From: Combretum micranthum
Taxonomy: Eukaryota > Streptophyta > Magnoliopsida > Myrtales > Combretaceae
Assembly (NCBI GenBank): GCA_024138025.1
Contig: JAMXBD010000636.1
Location: 310,001 to 374,000, forward strand
DNA: 64,000 nt
Direction: 5' to 3'
Within the stretch, counting starts at the first letter, position 1. Every line of letters begins with the position of its first letter. Positions 21,001 through 35,000 of this stretch are shown here, piece by piece. Both the position numbers and the translations under genes were made by a program. The notes beneath the pieces are model-generated. The model did no database searches and was not told where the DNA came from. It saw only the letters and a list, made by a program, of their open reading frames with translations.

Positions 21001-21460
21001 CAAGAGTCTTCATCGTGGACGAAATCAAGGAAAATTAAGTCCTCGATATATTGGGCCTTTTGAAATTCTGGATAGGGTAGGAGATTTAGCCTATCGATTG
21101 GCTTTACCTCCGAATCTGTCTGGTATACATAATGTGTTTCATGTATCAGTTCTGAGGAAATATGTCTCCGATCCAGATAAAGTGGTTGAGTTGGAGCCAA
21201 TTCCATTGAAGGAGAACTTGACATATGAGAAACAACCTGTTCGAATAATGGACAGTAAAGTACAGACTCTTAGAAACAAGGAAATCAGATATGTCAAAGT
21301 TTTATGGGATCCCCGAACGGAAGAAATGACTTGGGAGTTGGAAGATGAAGTTCAGAAGAATTATCCTAATCTGTTTGAATCACCAGGTACGTATCAAGCT
21401 TTGAGGACAAAGCTTATTTTAAGGGGGGGAGGATGTAAACCCCAGAAATTTTCACAATAG
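18021..21460 (+). CDS. pol: pol, unit 2 (frameshifted, catalytic motifs present)
   Basis: Domain order as in unit 1. Here the RT loop is complete (FIDDILVYS, 19057 onward) and the integrase zinc motif is complete (RCEICQRV), so this unit shows the family motifs best. Breaks are near 18140, 18710 (two bases missing in the PWGAP region), 19025, 19575 (RNase H), 19887, 20370 (one C lost, turning [10 protein letters not shown] into SLPRRVVDM), 20395, 20575 and 20870. The last two thirds of the integrase and the chromodomain-like tail are open to the end. As written the frame passes through the polypurine tract and stops 27 bases inside LTR 3; the stop depends on G-run length. Confidence 0.88.
21421..21433 (+). 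promoter_or_regulatory. Polypurine tract, unit 2
   Basis: Purine run with seven consecutive G directly before LTR 3. Confidence 0.85.
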
Positions 21461-24400
21461 TACACAGTAGTAAAATACAAAACGAAAATTAGATAGTAAA
21501 TTTAGAAACCGATAGAAGTCCTAGAATAGACCTATGAGTTGTGATAAACTCATTTCTAGTTGAAAAACCGAATAAAAATTTTCTCGACTTAATAGATACC
21601 AAAAACGAGATTTCGTGTCTTGAACTGATAATTCAAGATATAATTAGAAATAGTTTTAAAATTTCGAAACCGATAAGATACAGTTAATTTATAGAGCTTA
21701 TCGGTATAAAACAATAGATCATAAATACAAACAAACGCTAATACTGCACAATAATTATCAACTTAGAACTAAAAAGAAAATTCGAACCCGCTGTTACAAT
21801 TGTTAAGAAATTCTAAATTTATTAGGACTTGGAATCCTAATTTAATTCATCGAACTGAAAATTTAATCACGTAAGTTAAAAATACTAAAAATAATTAACC
21901 GTGTGAAGTTTTAACTAAAAATTTGAAAATACAAATAAATTAAAGTTTTGTTGTAACTTAAATAATATTATCTCGATAAAACGTAAATATAAGAAATATG
22001 GTTATTCGCAAATAATTTATTTTCTTAATGAAAAAAAAATATATATATATATATATATATTTTTGTGTTTTGTTGTTAATAACTATTAAATATATATATA
22101 TATATATATATATAAAGGGGGAGAAGAAATCGGATTGTTAATGCGCTGCATGAATGAAGAGGAAAATCTCCTCACGCGCCAGCTGCAGGAAGGTCACCGA
22201 GCAACACGCGCAGCAAGAATTCCTCGAACAGAAGTCCACCGAGCAAGCTTCCTTCCACGCGCCAGCAGCAGGGCTTCAGCAAGCAGCAGCTTCTCCCTCG
22301 CGCGTCAGCAGTGGATCCACCGAGCAAGACAGACCAGCTCCACACGCTCAGCTCCACATCCATCCCAGCGCAACAAGCAGTGGACAGCGGAGAACTCCAC
22401 GCAGAAAGCAGCAGCAGGGATGGCCGAGCTCCATTCCACGCACGGTAGCATCAGCACAAGCAACAGCATCCACGCACTCCACACACGCACAGCATCAGAC
22501 AAGTGGAAACAGAGCACCTGAAACAGAGCACTTGGAAACAGAGCCTTGAGACTTCTTGTCCGAATTTGATCCAAATTTGAGCCTCTAAATTCAAACGAAA
22601 TTGACCCAAAAACCAACCAAAACACTCCAAATATAAACAACATTAAATGAGAAGAATTTCAGCTTAGAAAAACAACCATAACCGTTTCAAATGGTTGGCC
22701 AAAAATCAAATATTACAGCTGCAGCAGAGGAGAAATTCCACAATATACAGCAGCACACATCTCCAAATCTAACTCCGATTTTTGCAACATTCCTAGGATT
22801 AAATGAGCTGAAATTTTGACCAATTAAACACCAATAAGGAGCCTTCAAATGGACACTTCATACACCAAAAATTAATAAGAAAATCGGATCCCAAATTCGT
22901 CCAAAAATCAAGGTGAAAATTGTTCCAGAAATTCCAGTTTTCACACTTCAAACTTCAACAAGTTTTGACCCGATTTTTACACTAGTTGATCTCTTATTTT
23001 TACACACATAAATAGCATTAATTAGCTACCAAACAAAGATAATTAAGACCCTCAAAGCTAGCCACAAGAATTTGTCAAAACAAGTAAAAGTTTGCATCCA
23101 ACTTGACAAATTCGTGTAGAAAATCCCAGCTGCATTTGTGGACATTTTTCAAGTCCAAAACCAACTCCAAAGCCTCTAAAATTTAGTCTAATCCTAGTAT
23201 AAGTATATAAGCCTAAGTTAGACACACTTGGAGCTCATAAACCCCCCAAAAACACTCTCAAATTCCAGCTGCAAACCCAAGTGCGTCCAGCACTCTTCCA
23301 ATTCCTTTTTCCATTTCCACCATCAACAAAGAAGCTTAGGAACATTGTGTAATCTACCATAAACCCTAGCCTACTTCCGTATCTTATATACACACACTAA
23401 GCTCATCAATAACCATCAAAACCGAATCAAAAATCCTAAGTTATCCTAGGGTTCAAGAGGAGGAAATTAGCTTGACAAGGTGAGAAGAATTGATTTCATT
23501 AGTAAACTTCCATTGTAGTTAATGTGTTTAGTTAGAAACTCATCATCTAATTTTTGGTTTAGGTTTAATTCTTGCTTTAAGAGGAAGTTGAGCAACCTCC
23601 TTCCATCCCAATCCAAGGTAAGCTCCAAATTACAACCTATCCTTGTTAAGTTTATGAATAGACCTTAGGATGATTTTTGAGCATTTGAAGAAAGTTTTGT
23701 GGTTGATATAAGTTGCAAATCCTTGGATGAATTCAAGTGAATAGATGTTTGATGTGTTAGGAATGTTTAAGATATTGTTGGAAGAGAAAAACAACAACTT
23801 AGAAGTCTTATAATTGTGGTAATAGTAAATTCGGATTTGAGGATGAAGTGAACAAAACAAGACTCAAACTTCATCCAATTTAGTCTAAATGCATGTTTAA
23901 AGCTTCTAAGACCTTATATGAACATAAAGCTTGATAAAACAAACTTTACAAGCATGATTAGAAGTCCTTTAGTACAAGAAAAGTGTTATGAACAATTTAT
24001 AGAAATTGTACATGCCAAGACTTCTAAATTATAAGGGAATTTAAGATAACGGAAGTTAAATACAATCCTCCATAATATATATATACTCAAAAGAAACTTG
24101 GAAGAATTAAACAATAAAAATTTATTTACTTTAAGAAATCGCTATAAACCAAAGGAATAATACCAAATACCGATCTAGGACACTTAGGCACTCATAGGAA
24201 TTTAATTTCCTATTTATAAAGATTATTGATGAATATTTCATCTTAATAGGTGATTTCGACTTCGTCGAGGATTTCCGGTCGATTACTACGACTGATCAGT
24301 ATGAGCAGGTGAGTGACTTAGACTTGTTACATTGTTTGTGCTTGTAGTATAGTTGCATTTGGAATAATATATATATTCAATTGATATGCATGCGATTGAG

Positions 24401-25465
24401 ATACACATGATGCGTGGTGTATGATTGAATGGCAAATTATCATAATATAAGCGATAATCCTATTGTATGATAAATATTGTATGAAATATGTTGATGATTG
24501 TCTGTAAATTGTATGATCGCCTTAAACTTGATTAACAACTGCCGGTGCTATAAATGAAACGGACATGCATTGCACGATTTGCATAAACTGCATTATGTTT
24601 TTACGAACACCTATCACGTGTTAGAATTTCGGTTCTTGGTAATACTTGGTTTTTCTAGGCAATGGGCTATTAGTTCTACGCAAGTTTACCTTGTTCTGTC
24701 GGTTCCATGGGAACTAACTGGTAACGAAGGACGCCGCCCATGGTATCGCTGTGAAATGGCTAACACTTAGTGGAGTTTCTAAGGTACAAGACAGGAACTG
24801 AGTGTTTAAAACATCATTAATACAAAGAGATAATAAATGTGAGGATTATGGATTCCTGTGTACTTAGTTTCTCCTGGGTAGGTGATTCAGGTATCGGTTC
24901 CTTCAACCCCGATGAGAGGGCGTAAATCTCCTTCCTGTTTGGATTCCGGTTTGTCCAAGCTTGTAATTGTTCATGTGTTTGATTGATGCATTGCATATGA
25001 TTGATAATAACTTGCTTGTTGTGATAAGTCTGGTTATTCACTGAGCCCGTGGTTATGCTCACACTCCTACAGTCCTTACAGGATGACACTTAAGCCTTGG
25101 TTGGTGGCTTCTAGGAGCTTAGAGCCGGTATGATTCTAAAGCTTGAAGAGTTTTGGAAACAGGGAAAATAATTTCTTTATTTATATGTATTAATTGATGT
25201 TAGTGCATCAATTTTATTATCTGAGAACTTAGATAGTTTTATGGTTTGTAATAGTTATTATTCAGACTGTAGCATTTAATTATGGTATTGTGATTTTATT
25301 TACTTTCATCGTTTCTTATCACGCAACCAAAAAGATCCTGTTTTGTTAAATGTACGTCACTTTCCAAAGTAGTTCTAGTATGAATATGTGTATTTGATAT
25401 CGTCTGGATTATCAGGCTATATCATAATATATATATTACTACTAGGGTACTATTGGGGCGTGACA
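21434..25465 (+). repeat. LTR 3 of the array (shared)
   Basis: Begins TGTAAACCCCAG (one substitution against the other LTRs) and ends GTGACA. TATA box 22109-22116 with the longest TA tract of the set; exon-3 counterpart 24250-24308. It groups with LTRs 1 and 4 at diagnostic sites but, unlike LTR 1, carries the 15-bp segment near 22515. Confidence 0.92.
22109..22116 (+). promoter_or_regulatory. LTR 3 TATA box
   Basis: TATATAAA followed by GGGGG after a long TA tract. Confidence 0.6.
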
Positions 25466-25473
25466 GATTTAGT

Positions 25474-25486
25474 TGGTATCAGAGCT
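25474..25486 (+). promoter_or_regulatory. Primer binding site, tRNA-iMet, unit 3
   Basis: TGGTATCAGAGCT, eight bases after the LTR 3 end. Confidence 0.9.
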
Positions 25487-25634
25487 GTGGTTGCAAGTAT
25501 AAGAAAAAGATGAAATTAAACAAAATCATAATTAGTATACATAGTAGTAGTGATAGAATTTATTTAAGATTAGTATGGGTAGATTTGGGTAGAATTAAGA
25601 ACCTAAAATAAAATCTGTATGATTATTATTAGTC

Positions 25635-26645
25635 ATGCAAATTTTATTTGTGGTGCAGGTTAATCCGGCAACCTGTTATGTGAAGTGGTTGGTTTTCAGT
25701 ATGCAACCTTTAGAGACTTTAACTGATTACAGGCGAAGGTTGAGGATCTTGGTGGAAGACCTAGCATTGGCAGGCAATCCTCAAACCTTGGATCAGATTT
25801 TAAGCAAATGGAGACATGGATTGAGGCCACTCTTTAGAGATTGGTTATTCCTGATGGAGAAAGCACACCCGAATCCAGGTTCTGCTATTGAATTAATTTA
25901 TAGGTTTGAAAGGTTTGTTGGTAGAATGGTGGAGCAGTAGAAATAGATAATATAGCATTTGTAGTATCAATAAATTCCATGAGGCCGACTCTTCCAGATT
26001 TCAGGATATGGGAGTATATTGGCAAAGGTTGGATATATGCTCATGATTTTAGGGATGATCATATGGGTGTACGTAGTACTGATCCATATACTGATGAATG
26101 GATGATGTACCATCTCAGTAATTGCAGGTTTCCTAAGGAAGTATTACAGAGTCGACCTGCTATTATACCCACAGTTGAGCCTGACGCCAGAGTCCTTGTG
26201 GTTTTTGTGATACTTTTTCTCCTAATATTCCTCAGGATACTGTATTACCAGTTAGTGGACAGGAAAGGAGATCAACCAAAAGAGGAGTAGCCAGTATTGA
26301 TTTGGAAGAAAATACTGACAGGACAAAGAAGACCAGGACAGGGAGTACTACATCAATTCCACAAGGATTAGAATTCTTGGATTTCACACACAGTACTTTT
26401 CAATATAGTACATGGAAGGGAACCACATGGAGGATGGATAGTGTGAGGACAGTGTTAGTGCATGAGGTAAACAAGCTCCAAAGACACAGGGAGTACAGCT
26501 TGATGGATCTGAGCTTAGTTTAGCTCCACCTGGACAGCATGTTGAGATCCACGAGTTGAGCAGCAGCGACTCCAGTGATCAGGAGGAGTACCCACAGTTG
26601 GATGCCCGAGATAAGGGCAAGAGACCACTTTACCCCACCCCCTAG
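25635..26645 (+). CDS. ORF0, unit 3 (frameshifted)
   Basis: Third copy of the unrecognised ORF upstream of gag. Intact to about 25925 (RFERFVGR), where a G is lost. The second segment is open from about 25970 to 26185, followed by small losses near 26187, 26400-26450 and 26470. The acidic Ser/Asp/Glu tail and terminal PLYPTP are recognisable in another frame. The possible acceptor ends at 25658. The breaks differ from those of units 1 and 2, and a majority of the three copies is open throughout. Confidence 0.58.
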
Positions 26646-26743
26646 AGAGTTTTAGTGGAAAGAATGTTGTTTTATGTGTTGTAAATAGACTAAATATGTA
26701 TGACTTATGGTGATGTTCTTTTGATGATCTAGTAGATAGATAG

Positions 26744-26864
26744 TTAGTGCAAATTTTGATGTTGTATATAAAGCACTAACTCTAGGAACTCTATTATGAT
26801 GTGATGTACTTAGTATTAGTGATGATAGTTAGTGCAATTTTTGATGTTGTATATATGGCACTAA
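26744..26864 (+). repeat. Twin TTAGTGC...GCACTAA hairpins, unit 3
   Basis: Stems 26744-26750/26773-26779 and 26829-26835/26858-26864; 85-base spacing. The rest of the spacer (26646-27122) has no coding signal. Confidence 0.55.
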
Positions 26865-27122
26865 TGTGGAATACAAGTATGTTTATGTTTTGGTGTACAT
26901 ATATATATGTTATCATTGTGTATGAAATGTAAGTGAAGTAGTAAAGAAAGTATGCTCATGTTAGGAAAGTATCATGTGTATTTTTAAATTATGAAAGATT
27001 TACACATGCATGAGATACTCCATGAAAAATGCAGTAAGAAGCAAAAATAGCTTGAATAAGAAATGGTTACAATAAACGAGACTTACCTTATTTAATATGC
27101 AATTTATAGTGGAGCACCGAGA

Positions 27123-28514
27123 ATGAGAGGTGGAAGGAGAAGAACTGCAAGAGTACCAACAAATCCACCTAATGAGGAACCGGCACTACAACCTAATCGC
27201 TTGGAGACTATTTTGCAAGCAATTCAACAACAGAACACCCTAATTTTGCAAGCTTTGCAAGCTGGGCAAATACCACCTGTAGCACCACCTCCTGAGGCAC
27301 CACCTATGCCTCGAGCTTCTACTAGGAGAAATGAGGAACGTGTTGCATCGGTTCAACCACCTGTGGAAGAACCGAGAAATCAAGAAAGACGTGTTGAATC
27401 TGCAGCTGAAGTGCAAGGACCACCTCGACATGATCATGAATTACCACCTCCACCACCTTGGAGACCACAAAGGAATTTGTTACCTGAGTTTATAAAATGT
27501 AACAGGTACTTTGAGGGAATGCCAGGAAAACCGGAAGAAGCAGAAGATTGGTTGTCTCAAATTGAGCGATCATTTGACGTGTTTCAGATACCTGAAGCAC
27601 TTAAGGTACCATATGGAACCTACTTGCTGCGGTTAAGGGCAAGAATATGGTGGGATTCGAAGCAGAGAGGATTACCACATCCCATAACGTGGGAAGTTTT
27701 CAAACGGGAATTTCTGAAAGAATATTTCCCGGGCAGCTTGAAAGCGAAGTATAGTACAGATCTAATGAATTTGACTCAAGGGAGTAAGACAATTGATGAA
27801 TATGAACATGAATTCAATCGACTACTGCAATTTGCCCCTGATGCATACAAAGACAGTGATGAATTAAAAAGGCAGACTTTTATGGCTGGATTAGAGCCCC
27901 ATTTTCAGAGGAGGCTTACTGAATTTGAGATTATTGATTTCGCTGCTATGGTAGAAAAGGCGCGGGTGATAGAGCGCGCTAGAAAATATGAAGTGGAAAG
28001 GTATAAGAAACGGGGGCAAACGTTTGGAAAAAGGATTCATGATAATGTGGGAACGAGTACTGTTCCTAAGAAAGGGAAATTTGTTAAGCCAATTGGAATG
28101 TCAAAAGTGGAAATACCGGGAGAAGTAATGTTACCTGTTGGAAATGCAAGGGCGCTCATTATCCAAGAGATTGCCCATATCTGCAACATAAGTGCTTTTA
28201 TTGTGATGAAAGTGGACATCATGCTGCCAAGTGTCCAAAAACAGGAAGTGCGACCTGCTTTATCTGTAAGAAGATAGGTCACATAGCAACTTACTGTCCT
28301 CAAAGGAATACTGGAGCGGCAGGATCATCACAATCTAAAGGAGTTGTTGGAGCCAGAAGTCAGAAAGAAGGCAATGCCAGTACGAATAAAAATACTGGAG
28401 GAGCCAGAGTTTATGCTATGCACGGAACTCCAGTTGATGAAGAGGAGATAGAGGAGGATGATACTGAAAACATTTGGGAGGAAGCTGATTTAGATGATAC
28501 CGGACTCATTGCAG
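27123..28514 (+). CDS. gag: gag, unit 3 (best preserved, one frameshift)
   Basis: The most complete Gag in the window. It is open from MRGGRRRTARVPTNPP through the Pro-rich linker, the whole capsid-like domain and the basic hinge up to about residue 325. One base is missing near 28096, just before the knuckles. Past it, the original frame continues with all three CCHC knuckles, the second carrying Gly to Asp (CFYCDESGHHAAKC), and the acidic tail. Restoring the single base would give about 464 codons to the intron. This unit has more private substitutions than units 1 and 2. Confidence 0.9.
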
Positions 28515-28620
28515 GTATGTTATTGTGTTTAAAGTAATAGTATGAAACACAAACACTTTAGATGCACAATTAATGCTTTTATAAGTCTTAAATAACATGA
28601 AATGTATAATTGATAAATAG
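28515..28620 (+). other. In-frame gag-pol intron, unit 3
   Basis: 106 bases with unchanged splice sites despite several internal substitutions. The unspliced frame stops at 28535-28537, one codon earlier than in units 1 and 2. Confidence 0.75.
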
Positions 28621-31600
28621 GCACAATACAAGTGAAAGACCATTCGGTGTACGCTCTATTTGACACCGGCGCGACACATTCATTTATAGACACTGTCTTA
28701 GCCAGACAATTAGGTCTAACATGTGAAGCTATGAATAAAGGGTTAAGAATCAGTACACCTACTGAGACATGGTTATGACTCAGGAGATAGTGAAAGAATG
28801 CCCAATACAGATTGGGAATCAAGGATCAATTGTTGATCTAATTGTAGTGGATCTACACAAATATGAAGTTATTTTGGGAATGACTTGGTTAGCTGCCACC
28901 AAAGCTAAGATCGATTGTCGTCTCAAGATGATATCCTTTATAAATTGTCAAGGAGAAAGAAAGGAGTACCAAGGAAAAACACTTCAAGACAAAGGAATCA
29001 AATTAACAACCATTGAAGTTGATGATGATGGCACCGAGAAGTTAGGCGAAATTATTTTAGGAGCTGTTAATGGAGAACCAGAGAAACTTGATATTCAAAC
29101 TATAAGAACTGTGTGCGAATATCCAGATGTATTTCCAGAAGAATTACCTGGTTTACCTCCACAAAGAGAAGTGGAATTCTCCATTGATTTGATGCCTGGA
29201 ACAGAACCAGTATCAAAAGCTCCGTATCGAATGGCACCTGTAGAATTGAAGGAATTAAAAGTGCAATTGCAGGAATTGATGGATAAAGGATTCATCAGAC
29301 CCAGTGTATCTCCATGGGGAGCCCCGGTGCTGTTTGTTAAAAAGAAAGATGGTTCATTGAGACTTTGTATTGATTATAGGGAATTGAACAAGGTAACCAT
29401 CAAAAACAAGTATCCATTACCAAGAATTGATGATTTGTTTGATCAATTACGTGGAGCAAAAATATTTTCCCGTATTGATCTCAAATCTGGATATCATCAA
29501 ATTCGAATCAAGACAGAAGATATACCTAAGACTGCATTTCGAACACGGTATGGCCACTATGAATTTTTGGTTATGCCATTCGGACTGACTAATGCACCTG
29601 CGGTATTTATGGATTTGATGAATCGGATTTTCCGACCACTGTTGGATATTTGTGTGATTGTGTTTATAGATGACATATTGGTATATTCACCATCAGAGGA
29701 GCAACATGAGGAGCATTTGAGGAATGTATTGCAGATTTTGAGGGATAATAAATTCTATGCTAAATTGTCAAAGTGTGAATTTTGGCTTGAGAGCATATCT
29801 TTTCTTGGACACATCGTGTCTGGAGAAGGAATTTCAGTAGATCCTGCAAAGGTCAAAGCCATCGTGGAATGGAAAAGACCTGAGACAGTTACTGAAATCA
29901 GAAGTTTTTTGGGTTTAGCTGGATATTATCGGAAGTTTGTACGAGATTTCTCAACAATTGCAAAACCATTGACGCAATTAACAAAGAAAAATGAAAATTT
30001 GAATGGAATGAAAAGCGGGAGCACAGTTTCCAAGAATTGAAGAAGAGATTAGTGTCAGCACCAATATTGGTCTTACCCAATGATCATGACCCATATGTCA
30101 TATATAGTGATGCGTCCAAAAATGGTTTGGGATGTGTATTAATGCAGAATGGAAAAGTAATAGCATATGCTTCTAGGCAATTGAAACCCCATGAGATGAA
30201 TTACCCTACTCATGACTTGGAACTGGCTGCCATTGTTTTTGCACTCAAAATTTGGAGACATTATTTATATGGTCAAAGGTGTGAAATTTATACTGATCAT
30301 AAAAGTTTGAAGTATATATTCACACAAAAGAATTGAACATGAGGCAACGACGATGGTTGGAGCTAATAAAAGATTATGATTTGGGTATCAATTATCACCC
30401 AGGAAAAATGAACGCCGTCGCTGATGCTTTGAGTCGGAAAAACTATGGTGAAGTAGCCTCAATGCTGACTGAGCAAAAAGAACTCATCAAGGAATTTGAA
30501 AGGATGAGTTTAGGATTCACAATGCAAGGTTTTGAAGCTGAACTTGGAAATCTGATTTTGGAACCCACTTTACTTCAACAGATCAAAGAAGCTCAAAAGG
30601 AAGATGTGGAATTTCAAAGGATTATCCAAGAGATATCACAAGATAAATATAAGGATTTCCGAGTTGATGATGAAGGAATCCTTAGAATGGGCAACAGACT
30701 GTGTGTTCCCCATAAATCAGAGTTAAAGCAGAAGTTGATGCAAGAAGCACATAATTCCGGATATACTGTTCATCCTGGAGAAACGAAAACGTATCAAGAA
30801 TTGAAAAGTGCATATTGGTGGAACGGGATGAAAAAGGATGTAGCGAATTTGTGGCTAGATGTGAGATATCAACGGGTTAAAGCTGAACACCAAAAGCCGG
30901 GAGGATTGTTGAAGCCATTACCGATTCCTGAATGGAAATGGGATCAGATCTCTATGGACTTTGTATGTTCATTACCCAAGACGAGTAGTGGACATGATGC
31001 TGTATGGGTTATCGTGGATAGACTTACTAAATCAGCACATTTTATACCCATCAATATGACGTATCCACTGGAAAAGCTAGCACGGATATATCTTAAAGAG
31101 ATTGTTCGATTACATGGAATACCAGCTAGCATAGTATCGGATAGAGATCCACGCTTTGTTTCCAGATTTTGGAATGGATTGCAGAAAGCGTTAGGGACGC
31201 AGTTGAAGTTCAGTACCGCTTATCATCCCCAAACCGATGGACAAACGGAAAGGACTATACAGACTTTGGAAGACATGCTAAGGTCTTGTATATTGGAATT
31301 TAAAGGAAATTGGGATCAACACTTACCTTTGGTGGAATTCGCGTATAATAACAGTTACCATTCTAGTATCGGAATGCCACCATATGAAGCACTTTATGGT
31401 CGAAAGTGTAGATCACCATATTTTGGGACAATTTAGAGAGAATCGGTTGGACCTGAATGGTACAAGAAAATAGATAAGGTGGCAGTGATAAAACAAAAGA
31501 TGAAAGAAGCTCAAGATCGACAAAAGAGTTGGGCAGATATGAAAGACGGGAATTGGAATTCAAAGAAGGAGATCATGTATACCTTAAAGTGAACCCGATC

Positions 31601-32031
31601 AAGAGTCTTCATCGTGGACGAAATCAAGGAAAATTAAGTCCTCGATATATTGGACCTTTTGAAATTTGGATAGGGTAGGAGATTTAGCCTATCGATTGGC
31701 TTTACCTCGAATCTGTCTGGTATACATAACGTGTTTCATGTATCAGTTCTGAGGAAATATGTCTCGATCCAGATAAAGTGGTTGAGTTGGAACCAATTCC
31801 ATTGAAGGAGAACTTGACATATGAGAAACACCTGTTCGAATAATGGACAGTAAAGTACAGACTCTTAGAAACAAGGAAATCAGATATGTCAAAGTTTTAT
31901 GGGATCCCCGAACGGAAGAAATGACTTGGGAGTTGGAAGATGAAGTTCAGAAGAATTATCCTAATCTGTTTGAATCATCAGGTACGTATCAAGCTTTGAG
32001 GACAAAGCTTATTTAAGGGGGGGGGATGTAA
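28621..32031 (+). CDS. pol: pol, unit 3 (best preserved, few frameshifts)
   Basis: Open for 423 codons (28769-30040) covering the end of the protease region and all of RT (complete FIDDILVYS), and for 367 codons (30333-31436) covering late RNase H and most of integrase including the DDE motifs. Breaks are near 28750-28765, 30000 (one A lost), 30328 (one A lost), 30845-30870 (HHCC region, second Cys pair lost as in unit 1) and 31425. The last 600 bases carry clearly more indels (31450, 31543, 31665, 31709, 31764, 31830) than the same region in units 1 and 2. The chromodomain-like tail is recognisable, and the stop falls in the first bases of LTR 4. Confidence 0.89.
32015..32026 (+). promoter_or_regulatory. 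Polypurine tract, unit 3
   Basis: A purine run with nine G before the TG of LTR 4. It is shorter on the A side and longer on the G side than in units 1 and 2. Confidence 0.83.
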
Positions 32032-35000
32032 ACCCCGGAAATTTTCACAATAGTACACAGTAGTAAAATAGAAAACGAAAATTAGATAGTGAATTTAGAA
32101 ACCGATAGAAGTCCTAGAATAGACCTATGAGTTGTGATAAACTCATTTCTAGTCTTGAAAAACCCGAATAAAAATTTTCTCGACTTTAATAGATACCAAA
32201 AACGAGATTTCTGTCTTGAACTGATAATTCAAGATATAATTAGAAATAGTTTTAAAATTTCGAAACGATAAGATACAGTTATTTATAGAGCTTATCGGTA
32301 TAAAACAATAGATCATAAATACAAACAAACGCTAATACTGCACAATAATTATCAACTTAGAACTAAAAAGAAAATTCGAACCGCTGTTACAATTGTTAAG
32401 AAATTCTAAATTTATTAGGACTTGGAATCCTAATTTAATTCATCGAACTCGAAAATTTAATCACGTAAGTTAAAAATACTAAAAATAATTAACGTGTGAA
32501 GTTTTAACTAAAAATTTGAAAATACAAATAAATTAAAGTTTTGTTTGTAACTTAAATAATATTATCTCGATAAAACGTAAATATAAGAATATGGTTATTC
32601 GCAAATAATTTATTTTCTTAATGAAAAAAAAAATATATATATATATATATATTTTGTGTTTTGTTGTTAATAACTATTAAATATATATATATATATATAT
32701 ATAAAGGGGGAGAAGAAATCGGATTGTTAATGCGCTGCATGAATGAAGAGAAATCTCCTCACGCGCCAGCTGCAGGAAGGTCACCGAGCAACACGCGCAG
32801 CAAGAATTCCTCGAACAGAAGTCCACGGAGCAAGCTTCCTTCCACGCGCCAGCAGCAGGGCTTCAGCAAGCAGCAGCTTCTCCCTCGCGCGTCAGCAGTG
32901 GATCCACCGAGCAAGACAGACAGCTCCACACGCTCAGCTCCACATCCATCCCAGCCAACAAGCGTGGACAGCGGAGAACTCCACGCAGAAAGCAGCAGCA
33001 GGGATGGCCGAGCTCCATTCCACGCACGGTAGCATAGCACAGCAAGCAACAGCATCCACGCATCCACACACGCACAGCATCAGACAAGTGGAAACAGAGC
33101 ACCTGAAAACAGAGCACTTGGAGAAACAGAGCCTTGAGACTTCTTGTCCGAATTTGATCCAAATTTGAGCCTCTAAATTCAAACGAAATTGACCCAAAAA
33201 CCAACCAAAACACTCCAAATATAAACAACATTAAATGAGAAGAATTTCAGCTTAGAAAAACAACCATAAACCGTTTCAAATGGTTGGCCAAAAATCAAAT
33301 ATTACAGCTGCAGCAGAGGAGAAATTCCACAATATACAGCAGCACACATCTCAAATCTAACTCCGATTTTTGCAACATTCCTAGGATTAAATGAGCTGAA
33401 ATTTTGACCAATTAAACACCAATAAGGAGCCTTCAAATGGACACTTCATACACCAAAATTAATAAGAAAATCGGATCCCAATTCGTCCAAAATTCAAGGT
33501 GAAAAATTGTTCCAGAAATTCAGTTTTCACACTTCAAACTTCAACAAGTTTTGACCCGATTTTTACACTAGTTGATCTCTTATTTTTACCACATAAATAG
33601 CATTAATTAGCTACCAAACAAAGATAATTAAGACCCTCAAAGCTAGCCACAAGAATTTGTCAAAAACAAGTAAAAGTTTGCATCCAACTTGACAAATTCG
33701 TGTAGAAAATCCAGCTGCATTTGTGGGACATTTTTCAAGTCCAAAACCAACTCCAAAGCCTCTAAAATTTAGTCTAATCCTAGATAAGTATATAAGCCTA
33801 AGTTAGGACACACTTGGAGCTCATAAACCCCCAAAACACTCTCAAATTCCAGCTGCAAACCCAAGTGCGTCCAGCACTCTTCCAATTCCTTTTTCCATTT
33901 CCACCATCAACAAAGAAGCTTAGGAACATTGTGTAATCTACCATAAACCTAGCCTACTTCCGTATCTTATATACACACACTAAGCTCATCAATAACCATC
34001 AAAACCGAATCAAAAATCCTAAGTTATCCTAGGGTTCAAGAGGAGGAAATTAGCTTGACAAGGTGAGAAGAATTGATTTCATTAGTAAACTTCCATTGTA
34101 GTTAATGTGTTTAGTTAGAAACTCATCATCTAATTTTTGGTTTAGGTTTAATTCTTGCTTTAAGAGGAAGTTGAGCAACCTCCTTCCATCCCAATCCAAG
34201 GTAAGCTCCAAATTACAACCTACCTTGTTAAGTTTATGAATAGACCTTAGGATGGATTTTTGAGCATTTGAAGAAAGTTTTGTGGTTGATATAAGTTGCA
34301 AATCCTTGGATGAATTCAAGTGAATAGATGTTTGATGTGTTAGGAATGTTTAAGATATTGTTGGAAGAGAAAAACAACAACTTAGAAGTCTTATAATTGT
34401 GGTAATAGTAATTCGGATTTGAGGATGAAGTGAACAAAACAAGACTAAACTTCATCAATTTAGTCTAAATGCATGCATTTAAAGCTTCTAAGACCTTATA
34501 TGAACATAAAGCTTGATAAAACAAACTTTACAAGCATGATTAGAAGTCCTTTAGTACAAGAAAAGTGTTATGAACAATTTATAGAAATTGTACATGCCAA
34601 GACTTCTATAAATTATAAGGGAATTTAAGATATAAACGGAAGTTAAATACAATCCTCCATAATATATATATACTCAAAGAAACTTGGAAGAATTAAACAA
34701 TAAAAATTTATTACTTTAAGAAATCGCTATAAACCAAAGGAATAATACCAAATACCGATCTAGGACACTTAGGCACTCATAGGAATTTAATTTCCTATTT
34801 ATAAAGATTATTGATGAATATTTCATCTTAATAGGTGATTTCGACTTGTCGAGGATTTTCGGTCGATTACTACGACTGATCAGTATGAGCAGGTGAGTGA
34901 CTTAGACTTGTTACATTGTTTGTGCTTGTAGTATAGTTGCATTTGGAATAATATATATTCAATTGATATGCATGCGAGATTGAGATACAGCATGATGCGT